Shown here: positions 63,201 through 64,000 of the stretch, in pieces
Layout: each line of letters starts with the position of its first letter
Numbering within the stretch: the stretch's first letter is position 1
Source of the DNA: Paramecium sonneborni
Lineage: Eukaryota; Ciliophora; Oligohymenophorea; Peniculida; Parameciidae
Assembly: GCA_905182985.1 (NCBI GenBank)
Contig: CAJJDN010000030.1
Span: forward strand, 206,432-270,431
Direction: 5' to 3'
Length of the DNA stretch: 64,000 bases
Notes under the pieces: model-generated
Told to the model about the DNA's origin: nothing
Database searches by the model: none
Seen by the model: the letters and a program-made list of their open reading frames with translations, nothing else
Position numbers and translations under genes: made by a program

Positions 63201-64000
63201 TATCTTTCAGGACTAATTGCATATGATTTTCTCCTTGATGTTTCATCAATAAATTATAAGATATCATTATCATTAATTTCATATTTAATTTTTGGATATT
63301 TAGCCAAATCTGATACAAATTTAAAAAGTTACATAATTTTAAATAGAAATTACCAAATGATAATGGTTGAAAAGTAATATTAAACATGTCTTGAACAATT
63401 ACTTTTTGAACAATATAAATTTAAAGGTCCATTAAGATAACCTATAAATAATAATGGAACAACATATGAGCAAAAATAGAGTATAAACTTTTTTACAACA
63501 AAACTGGTTTCATATTTTTACATAGTTTTATGATTTTCAAAATCAGTAACTGATGTTGAAATATAATCATAAAATTTATCAACAAATAATTATACAAATA
63601 CATTAATAGTAGCAGATAATGTCACTTCTAAAGACATAACTGATACATTAGAGAATTCACTTCCAAATGAATTTTTCAAAGCTGTAGTAAGTGTAAACAA
63701 TCCTACTACTAATCCACTATAGGCTGCTATTAATAAAACAAGCAAAATAGATGCCAAGAATAATCTTAGTACTAAATCACTGTCATCTTAAGCTGCTGAA
63801 TTTAATTAATCATTTTCTAAAGATCTAATATAAGTTCCTTTAAAAGATGATCTCTCTGTAGATTTCTCTTTTTCATTTAATTAACCATATTTAATATTAA
63901 ATCTAACTTATTATTGTTTCCAATAATCTGTTACCATACTATTCCACTAAATTAAAACGAATGTGAAAACCATTGTAATTATAATACTGGCTTCTCCATC
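57299..64000 (-). CDS. Anoctamin (TMEM16) with about 1,800-residue C-terminal extension; N-terminus beyond window
   Basis: One unbroken frame of 2,233 codons inside the window, entering at 64000 and ending at TGA 57299-57301, with no intron needed. Codon phase was checked at three points (63181, 59968, 58485) and is constant. The first 400 residues are the TMEM16 core: WNSMVTDYWKQQ, RSLENDQLN, a double TM block (LFLASILLVLLIAAYSG), TDFENHKTMQKYE, LLFIGYLNGPLNLYC, YGTLEDYMEVLIL, QRPWPQNESSLGIWNNILD and LISNSLFKFVIASVFG. Family members are calcium-activated chloride channels or lipid scramblases. The remaining 1,800 residues are hydrophilic, mainly helical and rich in Gln/Asn/Lys, with basic stretches (NCRKVVVLKIKAIWIRGFRK) that might bind calmodulin. 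No other domain recognised. The extension could also be a neighbouring gene fused by loss of a stop. Confidence 0.85.

Overview
The window is a macronuclear-type ciliate sequence, most likely Paramecium. It is very AT-rich. Conserved protein families read through in-frame TAA and TAG (glutamine) and stop only at TGA. Genes are interrupted by micro-introns of 22-28 nt that all begin GTA. I resolved 29 such introns by hand; in every gene read completely, removing them gave a total length divisible by three and a product ending at TGA. ORFs called with the standard code are therefore mostly fragments or shadows, and all coordinates below come from re-reading the sequence with the ciliate code.

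Layout. 1-7.8 kb: a folate-biopterin (BT1) transporter running off the left edge, an unrecognised protein, a GYF-domain protein, a divergent Cdc20/Fizzy-type WD40 protein, about 1.3 kb with gene-like debris, and a small membrane protein. 8.0-21.0 kb (minus): giant coiled-coil gene A, whose assembly contains two gaps flanked by the same 1.9 kb sequence. 21.1-26.3 kb: a SPRY protein, a solo chromo shadow protein, tRNA-Glu(UUC), a divergent importin alpha and eIF3f. 26.3-28.6 kb: a TA-bounded 137 bp insertion that looks like an internal eliminated sequence (IES), an 81 bp gap, a redundant second copy of the eIF3f 3' part, and a decayed gene. 28.7-43.5 kb (minus): giant coiled-coil gene B, a paralogue of A, with 3.66 identical copies of a 1,284 bp unit and then about four diverged 978 bp units. 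45-49 kb: a phospholipid scramblase, a relic gene and a 17-beta-HSD12-like reductase. 49.2-56.9 kb: a compact cluster of a membrane-anchored TTLL, an EF-hand coiled-coil protein, an ABHD17-like hydrolase with a UIM, and a coiled-coil protein. 57.3-64 kb (minus): an anoctamin with a very long C-terminal extension, running off the right edge.

These are ordinary eukaryotic nuclear genes, each with its own promoter; there are no operons. Several products plausibly act at cortex, cilia or membrane (giant coiled coils, TTLL, EF-hand protein, scramblase, anoctamin), but no shared pathway is shown by the sequence. Novelty lies in the candidate IES, the in-frame arrays of the giant coiled-coil gene, a stopless 27-nt intron inside an EF-hand loop, and unusual domain combinations (anoctamin plus giant tail, hydrolase plus UIM, TTLL plus membrane anchor).
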